In this document: positions 19,201 through 27,155 of the stretch, in pieces
How the letters are laid out: each line of letters opens with the position of its first letter
Numbering within the stretch: position 1 is the stretch's first letter
The notes under the pieces: generated by a model
What the model was told of the DNA's origin: nothing
What the model saw: the letters and a program-made list of their open reading frames with translations, nothing else
Databases searched by the model: none
Program-made: the position numbers and the translations under genes
Source: JAAYDI01 sp052034005
GTDB lineage: Bacteria; Planctomycetota; Planctomycetia; Pirellulales; Pirellulaceae
DNA: 64,000 nt
Direction: 5' to 3'
Assembly (NCBI GenBank): GCA_052034005.1
Contig: JBPOJB010000009.1
Location: 293,262 to 357,261 of the forward strand

Positions 19201-20322
19201 GTGCTGGTCGGTCAACGTATCCCGCAGATCACGAACTTCCAGACCACGACGGCCGGCAACACGGTCAACGCCGTGGAACTGGTCGACACGGGCGTGTCCC
19301 TGGGCGTGATCCCGCGCGTGACCCCGGACGGCCTGATCATCATGGACCTGGAAGCCAACGACTCGAAGGCCGGCGATCCGGCCGACGGCATCGTGATCGG
19401 CGTCCAGGACGGCGTGCCGATCCAGTCGCCCATCTACGACGATGTCACAGCCGTCACCACCATCGCCGCGCGCAGCGGACAGACGGTCGTCTTCGGCGGC
19501 CTGATCACCAGCGAACGGTCGGATACCTTCCGCGGCGTGCCCTACCTGTCGGAGATCCCCGTGCTCGGACACCTGTTCCGGTTCGACACGAAGTCCGACG
19601 TGCGCCAGGAGCTGCTCTTCTTCCTCACGCCCCATATCGTCATGGACGACGAAGATATCGAACTGCTCAACCAACGCGAGGCGGACCGGATGAGCTGGTG
19701 CCTGGCGGACGTGATTCAAGTCCACGGCGACCCGGGTTTCGCCGGGAGCCCGATGGACACCTGGAACAGCGGCACGCCGTTGATCTATCCCAGCGTCGAC
19801 CCGACGGGGGAGGGGGCGGTGCCCATGGAGACGATGGAACCGATACCGATGCCCCTCGATCACCGGCCGAGCCAGAGACAGGGCGCATCGCGCGCCGACG
19901 AACGGCCGTTTGTGCTGCCGCCCGAACAGCGGTCGGAAGGCAAGCCGTTCATCCTGCCGCCAGGCGAGCAACTGGAAGGCAAGCCGTTTATCCTGCCGCC
20001 GGACCAGCAACTGGAGGGTAAGCCGTTCATCGAGCGGCAGGACCAGACTTACCGGTCCCCGCGCGGGCCCCGCAACGCGTGGCAGCCGGCAACCGACGGA
20101 TCGACACAGCTGCCGGTCGCGGACTTCTCCTCCATCCCGCCGACGCCCGCGGCGATCGACAGCCAGACGTGGGCCGTGGCCCCCGAGATAACCGATTACC
20201 AGTCCGCCGCGCAACAGCCCCCCGCGCCGTTGACCAATGTGCAACGCGCGCCGAACGCGAACTCGTCTCCGGCGGCGCCGCCCGTCCCGCGGCCCCAGAC
20301 GCAGTTCCCGTACGTGAAATGA
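16279..20322 (+). CDS. gspD: Outer-membrane secretin GspD with extended N-domain array
   Basis: 1347 residues, nearly twice the usual GspD length. GGGGGGAAGG lies upstream of the ATG. The N-terminal region contains a hydrophobic segment (about 18-34). At least six N-type modules follow, each ending in a motif like RSNSLIVQASPRDLEEVAKLLEELD. The C-terminal secretin domain (about 850-1130) is complete: VMIQVVVCLVRL, SRPQIMTLNNVPASVLVGQRIP, VELVDTGVSLGVIPRV, TVVFGGLITSE and VPYLSEIPVLGHLFR. A tail of over 180 residues follows, with 13-residue repeats. It forms the outer-membrane channel of the secretion system. It lies 286 bases downstream of the GspM-like gene and may have its own promoter. Confidence 0.95.
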   Translation: MLTHTGTSRDGRSRRSRVHLYVALYAGAILVPWLHLANAMSQEAVPLSAPTPLAAVSDKVVGYPVAADRLNAVCQAVQQKFPPSVGVRVAPDHRTSQLVVIAPAALQDQVAQYVRQEAAGAFGAGQGSGQAAVDRVPPYRLQQITWRDFEASLERLWGAGLVVTADAAGTSAVVAVASDPSRQAVLQIDRRANEIRFPAGGSVSQSWRQVVAALDRSPGTSEVATQLVPLRRADPAQIQQAVTMIHDAALRANRDDTIATLPLTQGAKSRNGVNLASMIFRQAQDARSADPAQDTAPAGQEEADGAAEEQAQQPDAQPERPPQPPLGPATAEADALTGILGDIQIEYIQDLNLLIIRGKRGDVEKVRKIIADIESQSELTKPEIDVLMLEHTNSESMTTLVTAIYTEVYQPRQGTLSITALVKPNAILLVGRAENIQTVRNLVEKLDQPVAPETQIKVFQLMHMSAVNAEMYIRNFYGAAGGVSTVAGVVAAPGQQAVRGLAPRLTVIGDYRSNSLIVQASPRDLEEVAKLLEELDVEKTPAKIELRVFPLKNSVASNMAMVLQNTLAMQQMQGAQGAMFQPTQMLGQAGMQQQTAVSRSVQIIGIDQAGNKIIESGLLTEVTVTADDNSNTLVVKAPSESMGLIAALVEQLDKIPAAESQIKVFQIKNGDATNLTQMLQLLFGQQVTAGQVGVFSQTVGRTFGMQTGLQQISAGESSLIPLNFGVDARTNSIVASGSSADLAVVEAILLRLDEGDLRQRKLIVYRLNNAPAQYVADALTRILTEQYQLLSQQQSQQYSLISQFELIDQQISVVPEIISNTLIVSATPKYYEEITQVIQDLDRRPPMVMIQVVVCLVRLNDSEELGVELGIQDSLLFDRSATASGLMVPGFDFVNSPLGNAASAGSLATRQKLGGQAYGAFAVGRSSASEGFPGLVLSAANDSINVLIRALARKSRIQILSRPQIMTLNNVPASVLVGQRIPQITNFQTTTAGNTVNAVELVDTGVSLGVIPRVTPDGLIIMDLEANDSKAGDPADGIVIGVQDGVPIQSPIYDDVTAVTTIAARSGQTVVFGGLITSERSDTFRGVPYLSEIPVLGHLFRFDTKSDVRQELLFFLTPHIVMDDEDIELLNQREADRMSWCLADVIQVHGDPGFAGSPMDTWNSGTPLIYPSVDPTGEGAVPMETMEPIPMPLDHRPSQRQGASRADERPFVLPPEQRSEGKPFILPPGEQLEGKPFILPPDQQLEGKPFIERQDQTYRSPRGPRNAWQPATDGSTQLPVADFSSIPPTPAAIDSQTWAVAPEITDYQSAAQQPPAPLTNVQRAPNANSSPAAPPVPRPQTQFPYVK
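19902..20034 (+). repeat. 39-base tandem repeats in the gspD 3' end
   Basis: Units starting at 19939, 19978 and 20017, plus a diverged copy before, encode the 13-residue motif GKPFILPPDQQLE and variants. They lie in the tail beyond the secretin domain and keep the reading frame. Confidence 0.88.
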
Positions 20323-20409
20323 AACAACGGCCCGCCACGCCGGGGACGGAACCGTTCCCATGTGCATGGCCGGTGCCCAACGCCCCTTCCTTTGCCACGG
20401 ATGGTCATC

Positions 20410-21630
20410 ATGACTCGGTTTGTGCTCCGACCCCTGGGACTCGCGGCGCTCCTGACGCTCACGACGCTGGCCGGGTGCGCCTCCAAGAACCTGACCCTCC
20501 ACGAGCGGAAGATGTGGCCTTGGCCCAGCGCCGCGAAGAAATATGAAACGCCGGAAAAGGTGATCGCGATCTGGACCGATGCCGTCTACCAGACGCCGGG
20601 CAAGGCGCCCACCCGCGGCTTCGGCGGGCGCGTCTACTTCTACAACGCGAAAGGCGAAGTCATCCCAGTCGACGGACAACTGGTCGTGTACGCCTTCGAT
20701 GATTCGGACCCCGAGGCCCGGACCGAGAAACCGACCCGGAAGTACGCCTTCACCTCGGATCAGCTAACCCGCTACTACAGCGAATCCCAGTTGGGCGCTT
20801 CCTACAACATCTGGATCCCCTGGGATGCCGTGGGCGGCGACGAGAAACAAATCGCGCTGTTCCCCGTGTTCGTCGACGAGTCCGGCAAGACGGTGCGCGG
20901 CACGTTCGCCGACAACCGCCTGCCCGGCAAACGCGTGCTCACCGAGGAGGAACGCCGCGGCTTCTATATCTCGCGCCAACGCCGACACGGCGCACACGTG
21001 GTCTCGCGCGAGGAGTCCGGCGTGAAGCCGGTAGGCTACGACGCAGCGGTGACCGAGGAGCGGACCAGTGACCAACGCGCCAAGTCCGGACTGACAACCC
21101 ACACGATTCACGTGCCGCGCAGCTTGTCCGAGCGTATGGCAAACAACACGCTGCTCGCGCCCCGATCGCCCAGCGTCACGACCCTGCCCGGTCCAACGGC
21201 CGTGTCGCCCGAAACGTCCGCCGCGCCACCCGCAGCGACCCGCGATCACCCCGCAGCGACGCCCGATCAGACACGGGGTGTGACATCCGCCCCACCGCCC
21301 GCAGGCGCACAACCCGCTACACCTTACCCGCTGCCCCCAGGACTCGGCGTCGGGCCGATGCCGCCGCCTACTTCCACACCAAGCGCGACAACGCCCGTCA
21401 CCACCGATCAACCGATACCCTTGGGCCAACAAGGGTTCATTGGGGCTGACCCCCAGTACTCGACGTCGGCGCGCTCGCACGCGTGGGCTCGACAGGACTC
21501 ACGCGCAGCTCATTTCGCACGTCCGCAATTCCAGGTTCCAACATCGCCAGGCGCTCAATCAAATCCCGGGCGTGCTCCGTCGCCACCGTCCCTGTCAGCA
21601 CGGCAGTACTACCATCCATCTCCACATTGA
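20410..21630 (+). CDS. Lipoprotein of unknown function linked to the secretion locus
   Basis: About 406 residues from ATG 20410 (ATG 20401 is also possible). The signal sequence ends in a lipobox LAGC with the lipidated Cys at about residue 23, so it is membrane-anchored. Residues 30-210 form a compact domain with conserved-looking stretches (IAIWTDAVYQTPGKAPTRGF, GRVYFYNAKGEVIPVDGQL). The rest is Pro/Thr/Ala-rich. It starts 87 bases after gspD, so it may be co-transcribed and could act as a pilotin-like or accessory lipoprotein; no motif proves that. Its last 194 bases run antisense through the convergent BON gene. Confidence 0.75.
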   Translation: MTRFVLRPLGLAALLTLTTLAGCASKNLTLHERKMWPWPSAAKKYETPEKVIAIWTDAVYQTPGKAPTRGFGGRVYFYNAKGEVIPVDGQLVVYAFDDSDPEARTEKPTRKYAFTSDQLTRYYSESQLGASYNIWIPWDAVGGDEKQIALFPVFVDESGKTVRGTFADNRLPGKRVLTEEERRGFYISRQRRHGAHVVSREESGVKPVGYDAAVTEERTSDQRAKSGLTTHTIHVPRSLSERMANNTLLAPRSPSVTTLPGPTAVSPETSAAPPAATRDHPAATPDQTRGVTSAPPPAGAQPATPYPLPPGLGVGPMPPPTSTPSATTPVTTDQPIPLGQQGFIGADPQYSTSARSHAWARQDSRAAHFARPQFQVPTSPGAQSNPGRAPSPPSLSARQYYHPSPH

Positions 21631-22243
21631 CCTGACCGCCACCAACGTCCTGACGCTCCAACACCCGTTTCAATACGGTTGAAAAACGCGCGTTGACCAC
21701 CGTGGTCGGCTGTGATGCCGGGTCAAATCCCAACAGCATGTGCGTGCGGATCTTGCCCTGCGCCTGCTGGTTCGTCTGCATGCCGCGGTTGAACATGTTG
21801 CGCATGCCCATCATTCCGAAATTGCCCATGCCTCCGAAGCGTCCCATGCTTCCGTAACCTCCCATGCCTCCGAGGCCGCCAAATTGATTGCTCTGGCCAC
21901 CCATCTGACCCGCTCCGGCCGCGCTCTGCCCGAAGGCCCCGGATGTTGCAGCGCCCGCCCCGGCGGTGGTCTGCCCCATTGCCGTACTGCCGGACATGAA
22001 GCGGTCGAAACCGCTGCCGGTGAAACGAGAATCCAGATCGTAGCCTTGAGCCGCCGACAAGGTGGACGCGCTGCCGGCCGCCGAGCCGGCGCGCGAGCCG
22101 ATGCCGGAGCGTCCCGTGCCGGTCGAGCGTGACGAGCTACTCATCGTGCCCTGGGATCCTCGGGATTGCGCGGAGGCCGGCTGCTGGGCGACGAGCAAGC
22201 ACGCGGCCACGAGGGCAACGGACAGCGGGTAACGGCGATTCAT
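21437..22243 (-). CDS. Exported BON-domain protein, Ser/Gly/Met-rich
   Basis: About 268 residues from the ATG at 22243, chosen because GGAGG lies seven bases upstream and it gives a clean signal peptide (MNRRYPLSVALVAACLLVAQQPASAQ). The middle is Ser/Gly/Met/Phe-rich low complexity. Residues about 180-250 form a BON-like domain (VNVEMDGSTAVLTGTV, ARDLIERLAMLEPGI, NELRVS). BON domains bind phospholipid or other surfaces and occur in envelope proteins and some secretins. The 3' end overlaps the convergent lipoprotein gene by 194 bases. Confidence 0.8.
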   Translation of the reverse strand: MNRRYPLSVALVAACLLVAQQPASAQSRGSQGTMSSSSRSTGTGRSGIGSRAGSAAGSASTLSAAQGYDLDSRFTGSGFDRFMSGSTAMGQTTAGAGAATSGAFGQSAAGAGQMGGQSNQFGGLGGMGGYGSMGRFGGMGNFGMMGMRNMFNRGMQTNQQAQGKIRTHMLLGFDPASQPTTVVNARFSTVLKRVLERQDVGGGQVNVEMDGSTAVLTGTVATEHARDLIERLAMLEPGIADVRNELRVSPVEPTRASAPTSSTGGQPQ

Positions 22244-22669
22244 ATTCAGGCCTCCACGAGCCAATGTCACATGCGTCGGTCAGGGCGCGACCAGGTCGCA
22301 TCCTCATTTTCATCGGTCATCAGGCCGAGGCACTCAACCGAATCGGGGGTGGGTGGCAGCACCCGCCGCGACAACGGATCAATTATAGCTAGTCTACCTC
22401 AGAAACGGATCCGCCCGGGCGTCGCGCACGCCACGGGTCCGTGACGGCCGGCACCCCCGACAGACTCAACCCCGGTTACCGGCCGAGGTTCCGCGGTGGC
22501 CGCGCCCCCCCGTCTTGCAGCCCGTGAAACTGGGCAGCCGGATGAAGGGGTACAATCGCGGACATTCCTGGACCGGGCCGTTGGCATGCCTGACGAACCT
22601 TCGGCCGGTGGTTGTCGGCAGGCCCGGGCCGGCATTGTCGTTCGTCTTCATCGACTTAGGAGGACTCCC
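22244..22669. promoter_or_regulatory. Divergent intergenic region
   Basis: 426 bases separate the divergent BON-domain gene and the exported protein gene at 22670. No RNA gene or conserved riboswitch was recognised. It should hold two promoters. A TACAAT at 22551-22556 is the best -10-like hexamer on the plus strand, without a convincing -35. Both flanking genes have strong purine-rich ribosome sites at the borders. Confidence 0.35.
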
Positions 22670-24445
22670 GTGTCTGTCGCAACTCGTTTCTGTCCGCGTG
22701 GGGTGATCGGTATTCTCGTGTCGTGCGCCGTGCTGCTGCTGTCGTCGGCCGCCCTCCGGGCCGAGCGGCCGAGTGCCCCCAAATTGCTGCCCAAGAAGAC
22801 GCTGTTGTATGTCCGGGTGGCGGACAGTCGCGAGCTGGCGGACAAGTTCATGCAGACCTCCGTTGGGCGTCTGAGTCAGGACGACAAGATCAGGCCGCTG
22901 ATCCTGCATCTTTACGGTTCGGTGACGCAGGCCCTTTCGCAGGTCCAGCGGGAGATGGGCGTTTCGCTCGACGAGGTCCTCTCGATTCCGCAGGGTGAGA
23001 TCTGTGCGGCGCTGGTCGGCCGTGAGGGGGATGACCCGGCCCTCGTGGTGCTCGTGGAAGTTGGCGACCGGATGCCGATCGCCCGGAAGTTGCTGGCGCA
23101 AGGCGAACAGAGGGCCCTCCACGACGGTGCCACGAAGCGTACGGAGGAGGTGGACGGCGTGGAGGTGTCGATCTTCAGTGGGGAAGTGCAGGGTGCCGTA
23201 TGTGAGCGCGACGGGGTCGTGCTGGCCTGTTCCGACCCGAGCCTGCTCAAGGAGATGCTCAAGGTCTGGACGGGGGACGAGCGTGCCGAGACGCTGGCGG
23301 ACAATCACCAGTTCACGGCCATCATGAGTCGGTCGGTGGGGACGAAGGACGAGCGGCCGCAGGTGACCTGGTTCGTGGACCCCATCGGTCTGATCCAGAA
23401 TGTCTGGGGTCGCGAAGGTGGTGGCATTCAGATCTTCCTGGCGATGTTGCCGGGGCTCGGGTTGAACGGCGTGAAGGCGGCGGGCGGCAGCCTGATCTAT
23501 GGGACGGAGGAGTTCGATTCGATCGCGCACATGCACCTGATGCTGGACAGTCCGCGCCGGGGCGTCCTGGAGATGCTGGCCTTGGAATCGGGCGACACTG
23601 ACCCGGAAGACTGGGTGCCGATGGAGGCCGCCTCCTACATGACGATCAACTGGGACACTCAGAAGACGGTGGAGGTCATCCGCCGGCTGTACGACCAGTT
23701 TCGCGGCCCGGGTGCGCTGAGCAACGCCATCAAGCGGAACCTGTCGGATCGGCTGGGCGTGGATGTCGAGCGGGACGTCATCCAGCAGATCGGCCGCCGG
23801 TTCACGCATGTGAGCTGGTTCGAGATGCCGGCGCGCATCAACAGCGGCACGAACCTGGTGGGCGTGAAGCTGGCGGACGCGGGGGCCTTCCAGGGAACGC
23901 TCGAGAAGCTGATGGCCACGGCCGGCCGGTCCGCCCAGAAACAGGCCTACCGCGGCACCACCTACTACCAGTTCAGCGAGCCACGCCGGCAAAACGCCGA
24001 CGCGACGCTCATCCGGGCGCCAAGCCCGTGCCTCGGCCTGGTGGGCGACTATCTGTTGCTCTCGGACAGTACCAAGTGCCTCGAGGCGGCGATCGCCAGC
24101 AAATATGACGGCACAGCGGCGTTTGCCGACGAGCTGGATTTCAAGCTGATTGCCAGCCGCATTTCGCAGTATCCGGGGCTGGTCAAGCCGGGCATGCTGG
24201 CGTTCTCGCGGCCCGAGGAGTCGATGCGGTCCTTCTACGAGCTGGCCACTTCGCCCATGGCCCGCGCCCGGCTGGCCGAGGCGGCCAAGACGAACCGCGC
24301 GCTCCGCGCGCTGCACGAGGCGCTCGAGGCCAACCCGCTGCCGCCGTTTGCGGACATCGCCAAGTACTTGGCGCCGGCTGGCGGGTTGATGGTCAGTGAC
24401 GAGACGGGCATCCACTACACGGCTTTCGGGCTCAAACGCGATTGA
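22670..24445 (+). CDS. Large exported protein of unknown function
   Basis: About 591 residues from GTG 22670; AGGAGG at 22658-22663 decides this start over the longer open frame. A signal peptide ends near SSAALRAE. The body is a mix of alpha/beta segments (KLLPKKTLLYVRVADSRELA at the mature N-terminus, GDYLLLSDSTKCLEAAI near the end) that resembles the large planctomycete exported proteins related to DUF3352. No catalytic motif was seen. Monocistronic by context, with a response regulator 137 bases downstream. Confidence 0.8.
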   Translation: MSVATRFCPRGVIGILVSCAVLLLSSAALRAERPSAPKLLPKKTLLYVRVADSRELADKFMQTSVGRLSQDDKIRPLILHLYGSVTQALSQVQREMGVSLDEVLSIPQGEICAALVGREGDDPALVVLVEVGDRMPIARKLLAQGEQRALHDGATKRTEEVDGVEVSIFSGEVQGAVCERDGVVLACSDPSLLKEMLKVWTGDERAETLADNHQFTAIMSRSVGTKDERPQVTWFVDPIGLIQNVWGREGGGIQIFLAMLPGLGLNGVKAAGGSLIYGTEEFDSIAHMHLMLDSPRRGVLEMLALESGDTDPEDWVPMEAASYMTINWDTQKTVEVIRRLYDQFRGPGALSNAIKRNLSDRLGVDVERDVIQQIGRRFTHVSWFEMPARINSGTNLVGVKLADAGAFQGTLEKLMATAGRSAQKQAYRGTTYYQFSEPRRQNADATLIRAPSPCLGLVGDYLLLSDSTKCLEAAIASKYDGTAAFADELDFKLIASRISQYPGLVKPGMLAFSRPEESMRSFYELATSPMARARLAEAAKTNRALRALHEALEANPLPPFADIAKYLAPAGGLMVSDETGIHYTAFGLKRD

Positions 24446-24582
24446 TCGCGCCCGGTGCGGCCGACGGCCTACGGGCCGGCCGGTGCGCGCCGCAGTTGCA
24501 AACCGGCCGGTTCTCCGCTACTTCTATAGACTGGATTGGACCGCACACATGGTGTCCGACGTTGTGGTAAGGTGGTGCATCG

Positions 24583-24987
24583 ATGTCCCAAGAGAACGCC
24601 CAGGACGAAAACGCTCCGGTGGATCAGCCAAAGCGCATCCTATTGGTGGATGATGACGCCGAGGTGATTGAAGCCATGCGCTATGCGCTGGAGGCCAAAG
24701 GGTACGCCATTCTGATCGCGCGGGATGGGAATCAGGGTCTGGCGCTGGCGGAGCGCGAGGACCCCGATCTGGTGATCTTGGACATGATGATGCCCAAGCG
24801 GAGTGGTTTCCTGGTCCTCGAGAAGCTGCGGCGGACGCGGCCCGTGCCGATGCGTGTGATCATGATCACCGCCAACGAAGGTAGTCGCCACAAAGCGTAC
24901 GCGGAGATGCTGGGGGTGGACGACTACATTCGCAAGCCGTTCGCAATGGACCGGTTGATGGCCAGTGTGGAGCGCCTGCTCAGTTAG
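24583..24987 (+). CDS. Single-domain response regulator (receiver only)
   Basis: 134 residues consisting of one CheY-like receiver after an 18-residue charged N-terminus. The acidic pocket (D23, D24, D25), phospho-acceptor D67 in VILDMMMPKRSG, T96 in MITANEG and K118 in RKPF are all present, so it should be phosphorylatable. No output domain and no adjacent histidine kinase; it may act by protein contact in a phosphorelay. AAGGTGG precedes the ATG. Confidence 0.93.
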   Translation: MSQENAQDENAPVDQPKRILLVDDDAEVIEAMRYALEAKGYAILIARDGNQGLALAEREDPDLVILDMMMPKRSGFLVLEKLRRTRPVPMRVIMITANEGSRHKAYAEMLGVDDYIRKPFAMDRLMASVERLLS

Positions 24988-25147
24988 GGGGGACGGCCTC
25001 GACGGGCACTGGAAGCCTGGCCCGCTGGGGCGATGCCCGGCCGGTGCCGACGGGCGACCGGCCCGGTCCGCCGGCCCTCTGCCGGCTCCGGCCGCGTTGA
25101 CGCTGCGCGAGTCGGCGATCAGCGGCTTCACAGAACCTTGTGACGTT

Positions 25148-25711
25148 ATGTCGAAAAAGCTCGACCGGGCACTGGTGATCGACGTGGAATCCACGTGCTG
25201 GGAGCACGAGCCGCCGCGCGGCCAGACCAGCGAGATCGTCGAGATCGGGCTGTGCGTCCTGGACCTGCAGTCGCTCGAACGGGGCGAGCGGCGAAGCATC
25301 ATGGTCCGACCTCAGATGTCGGAGGTCGGTGAGTTCTGTACGCGGCTGACCGGCATCACGCCCGAGATGGTCGCCCAGGCTGCCCCGCTGGCCGATGCGC
25401 TGGAGATCCTGCGGGACCAGTACCGCTCGGACGAGCGCCTGTTCGCCAGTTGGGGTGACTATGATCGCAATCAGTTCATGCGCAACTGTCGCACCTACGA
25501 CCTGAAGTACCCGTTCGGGCCCACGCATTTGAACATCAAGACCCTGTTCTCGGCGGCGTTCGGGCTGACCTGCGAACTGGACCTCGACACGGCCTGCGCG
25601 CGACTGGGCATCACGATGGAAGGCACCCATCACCGCGGTGTGGACGATGCCTGGAACGTGGCACGCATCCTCGCGCTGCTTCTGAAACGGGTCCGCCGCG
25701 CCACCCTGTAA
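25148..25711 (+). CDS. DEDDh-family 3'-5' exonuclease
   Basis: About 187 residues from ATG 25148; the open frame upstream is non-coding in character. Exonuclease motifs: Exo I DVEST (D12, E14), Exo II around D104 in WGDYDRNQF and Exo III HHRGVDDAWN (H162, D166). This set defines the DEDDh superfamily (RNase T, oligoribonuclease, ERI-1/KapD-like). The sequence looks closest to the KapD/ERI-1 type, acting on single-stranded or structured RNA or DNA ends. The exact substrate cannot be told. Confidence 0.9.
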   Translation: MSKKLDRALVIDVESTCWEHEPPRGQTSEIVEIGLCVLDLQSLERGERRSIMVRPQMSEVGEFCTRLTGITPEMVAQAAPLADALEILRDQYRSDERLFASWGDYDRNQFMRNCRTYDLKYPFGPTHLNIKTLFSAAFGLTCELDLDTACARLGITMEGTHHRGVDDAWNVARILALLLKRVRRATL

Positions 25712-25815
25712 AATCCGCCGCAGAGCCGGGCTCCCCGCGGCTCGTGGGGCCGGCTTCCAGGCGGTCACACCGCGGGCCAAGCCGCGGTCGTGCCCGCGCG
25801 AGGCAAAACGGACCG

Positions 25816-26904
25816 TCATCCTGCGCTACCAGGTTCCGCAGCAGGTGTCTCCGCCTCCCGCTTGCGCGCCTCGCCGGTCTTTGCCTCGTGCGTCTCACCG
25901 GTCTCCGCTTTGTGCGCCTCGCGAGTCTCTGCCTTGTGCGCGTCGCCGGTCTCTGGCTTGTGCGCCTCGCGAGTCTCAGCCTTGTGCGTCTCACCGGTCT
26001 CGGCCTCCGGCTGCGGGGCCGCTTTCTTGGGCGCTGCTTCCGTTTCCTGCTTGGGCGTTTCCGGCTTCGGTTCGGGTTCGGGTTCAGCTTTCCCGGCGTC
26101 CGGATCACCTGGTGCGACCTGGGGCGCGCCGTCCTTCGGCTTCTCGAGCTGCGGGGTCAGTAGCAGCATGACCGGCGTGCCGAGCGGCGGGATTCGGTCG
26201 GTGAACGCGCAGAACATCAGATCATCATTGGCGGCCGAGCTTTCGACCGGCAAATCGAGCATGGCGGTGGAGAAATTCGAGACGCAGACGAACTCGCCGC
26301 CGTCGGCGTAGTAGAACCGTTCTTTGCCGTCCTGATCGGTCCAGAATCCGCTGCCGGCGAACACCCACGGGTAGGTCATCGCCTCGCCGCTCTTGACGTT
26401 CTTGACCCATTCCTGCGCGTTCACACGGTGCTCCTCCCCGTGGGTATCACGCCACAAGACCTCCACGCGGACCTCCGTGCCTTGAGCGGGTCGGTACACC
26501 GGATCGAACTGGACGGGCGGACCAGGCTCAGCCCCCAATGCCAGGAGTGCCCCGTGCACGAACCGGGCCGGCGCGTTGACCGACACGATCGACTCGTGTT
26601 CCTTGGTCCCTTTCGGGCAGGCGAACATTTCGAGCATCCCCGCGCGCAGGCAGATCTGGCCGCCGACGATCACCTGTTTCTTCTTCAGATCCAGCCACAC
26701 CTGGCCGGTCTTGGCCACGCGCAGCCAGCTTGCATCCGGTTGCAAGGGGGCGGGCAGCGCCGGTTTGGGCTGAGCGGCCGCGTCGGTGGCGGGCTCCTGG
26801 CACCGGGCTCCGGACGCGATCGTAACCGCCAGCGCCAGCGTCAGGCACACCGGCACCGCACGAACGCCGTTGGTCGCACGACTCCACGCGAGGATCCGAA
26901 TCAT
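25816..26904 (-). CDS. Exported YdjY-like protein with Glu/Lys/His repeat tail
   Basis: About 362 residues from the ATG at 26904, with AGGAG upstream on the minus strand; the open frame continues further but lacks a ribosome site. A signal sequence (about 14-35) precedes a domain resembling YdjY (KKKQVIVGGQICLRAGMLEMF, CPKGTKEHESIVSV) seen in planctomycete exported proteins. From about residue 265 the chain becomes Pro/Glu/Lys-rich and ends in 8-residue repeats. No catalytic residues were assigned. It is divergent from the next large gene, with 251 bases between. Confidence 0.8.
   Translation of the reverse strand: MIRILAWSRATNGVRAVPVCLTLALAVTIASGARCQEPATDAAAQPKPALPAPLQPDASWLRVAKTGQVWLDLKKKQVIVGGQICLRAGMLEMFACPKGTKEHESIVSVNAPARFVHGALLALGAEPGPPVQFDPVYRPAQGTEVRVEVLWRDTHGEEHRVNAQEWVKNVKSGEAMTYPWVFAGSGFWTDQDGKERFYYADGGEFVCVSNFSTAMLDLPVESSAANDDLMFCAFTDRIPPLGTPVMLLLTPQLEKPKDGAPQVAPGDPDAGKAEPEPEPKPETPKQETEAAPKKAAPQPEAETGETHKAETREAHKPETGDAHKAETREAHKAETGETHEAKTGEARKREAETPAAEPGSAG
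25858..26001 (-). repeat. 24-base tandem repeats at the 3' end of the YdjY-like gene
   Basis: Six consecutive 8-residue units of the type ETGETHKA / ETREAHKA are encoded by 24-base repeats. The charged, His-containing tail (His in five of the six units) could be a flexible spacer or a metal-binding tail. Confidence 0.88.
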
Positions 26905-27155
26905 GCCAGACTCCTTCGAACGCGCCTGGGAAACTCGCCGTCCACCACTACTATGTTGTAGTGTATGCGATGGAAGCCAGGGCCAGTAGATCAGGCCGGC
27001 ATCCTGATGAAGGATCTTGCCGCGGACCCGGGGAGTCATCCGGTCCATGGGGGCGGCGGCGGCGGACCGGTTCGCGTGATAGAATACGCGACCGACTGCG
27101 GACGCGGGCGGTGGGCCCGCGACGATTGGCCATTCACGAGAGACGGTACTTGCGG

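Noticed and set aside
16165..20679. 1504-codon minus-strand open frame opposite gspD
   Set aside because: Antisense shadow of the secretin, which has all expected motifs on the plus strand.
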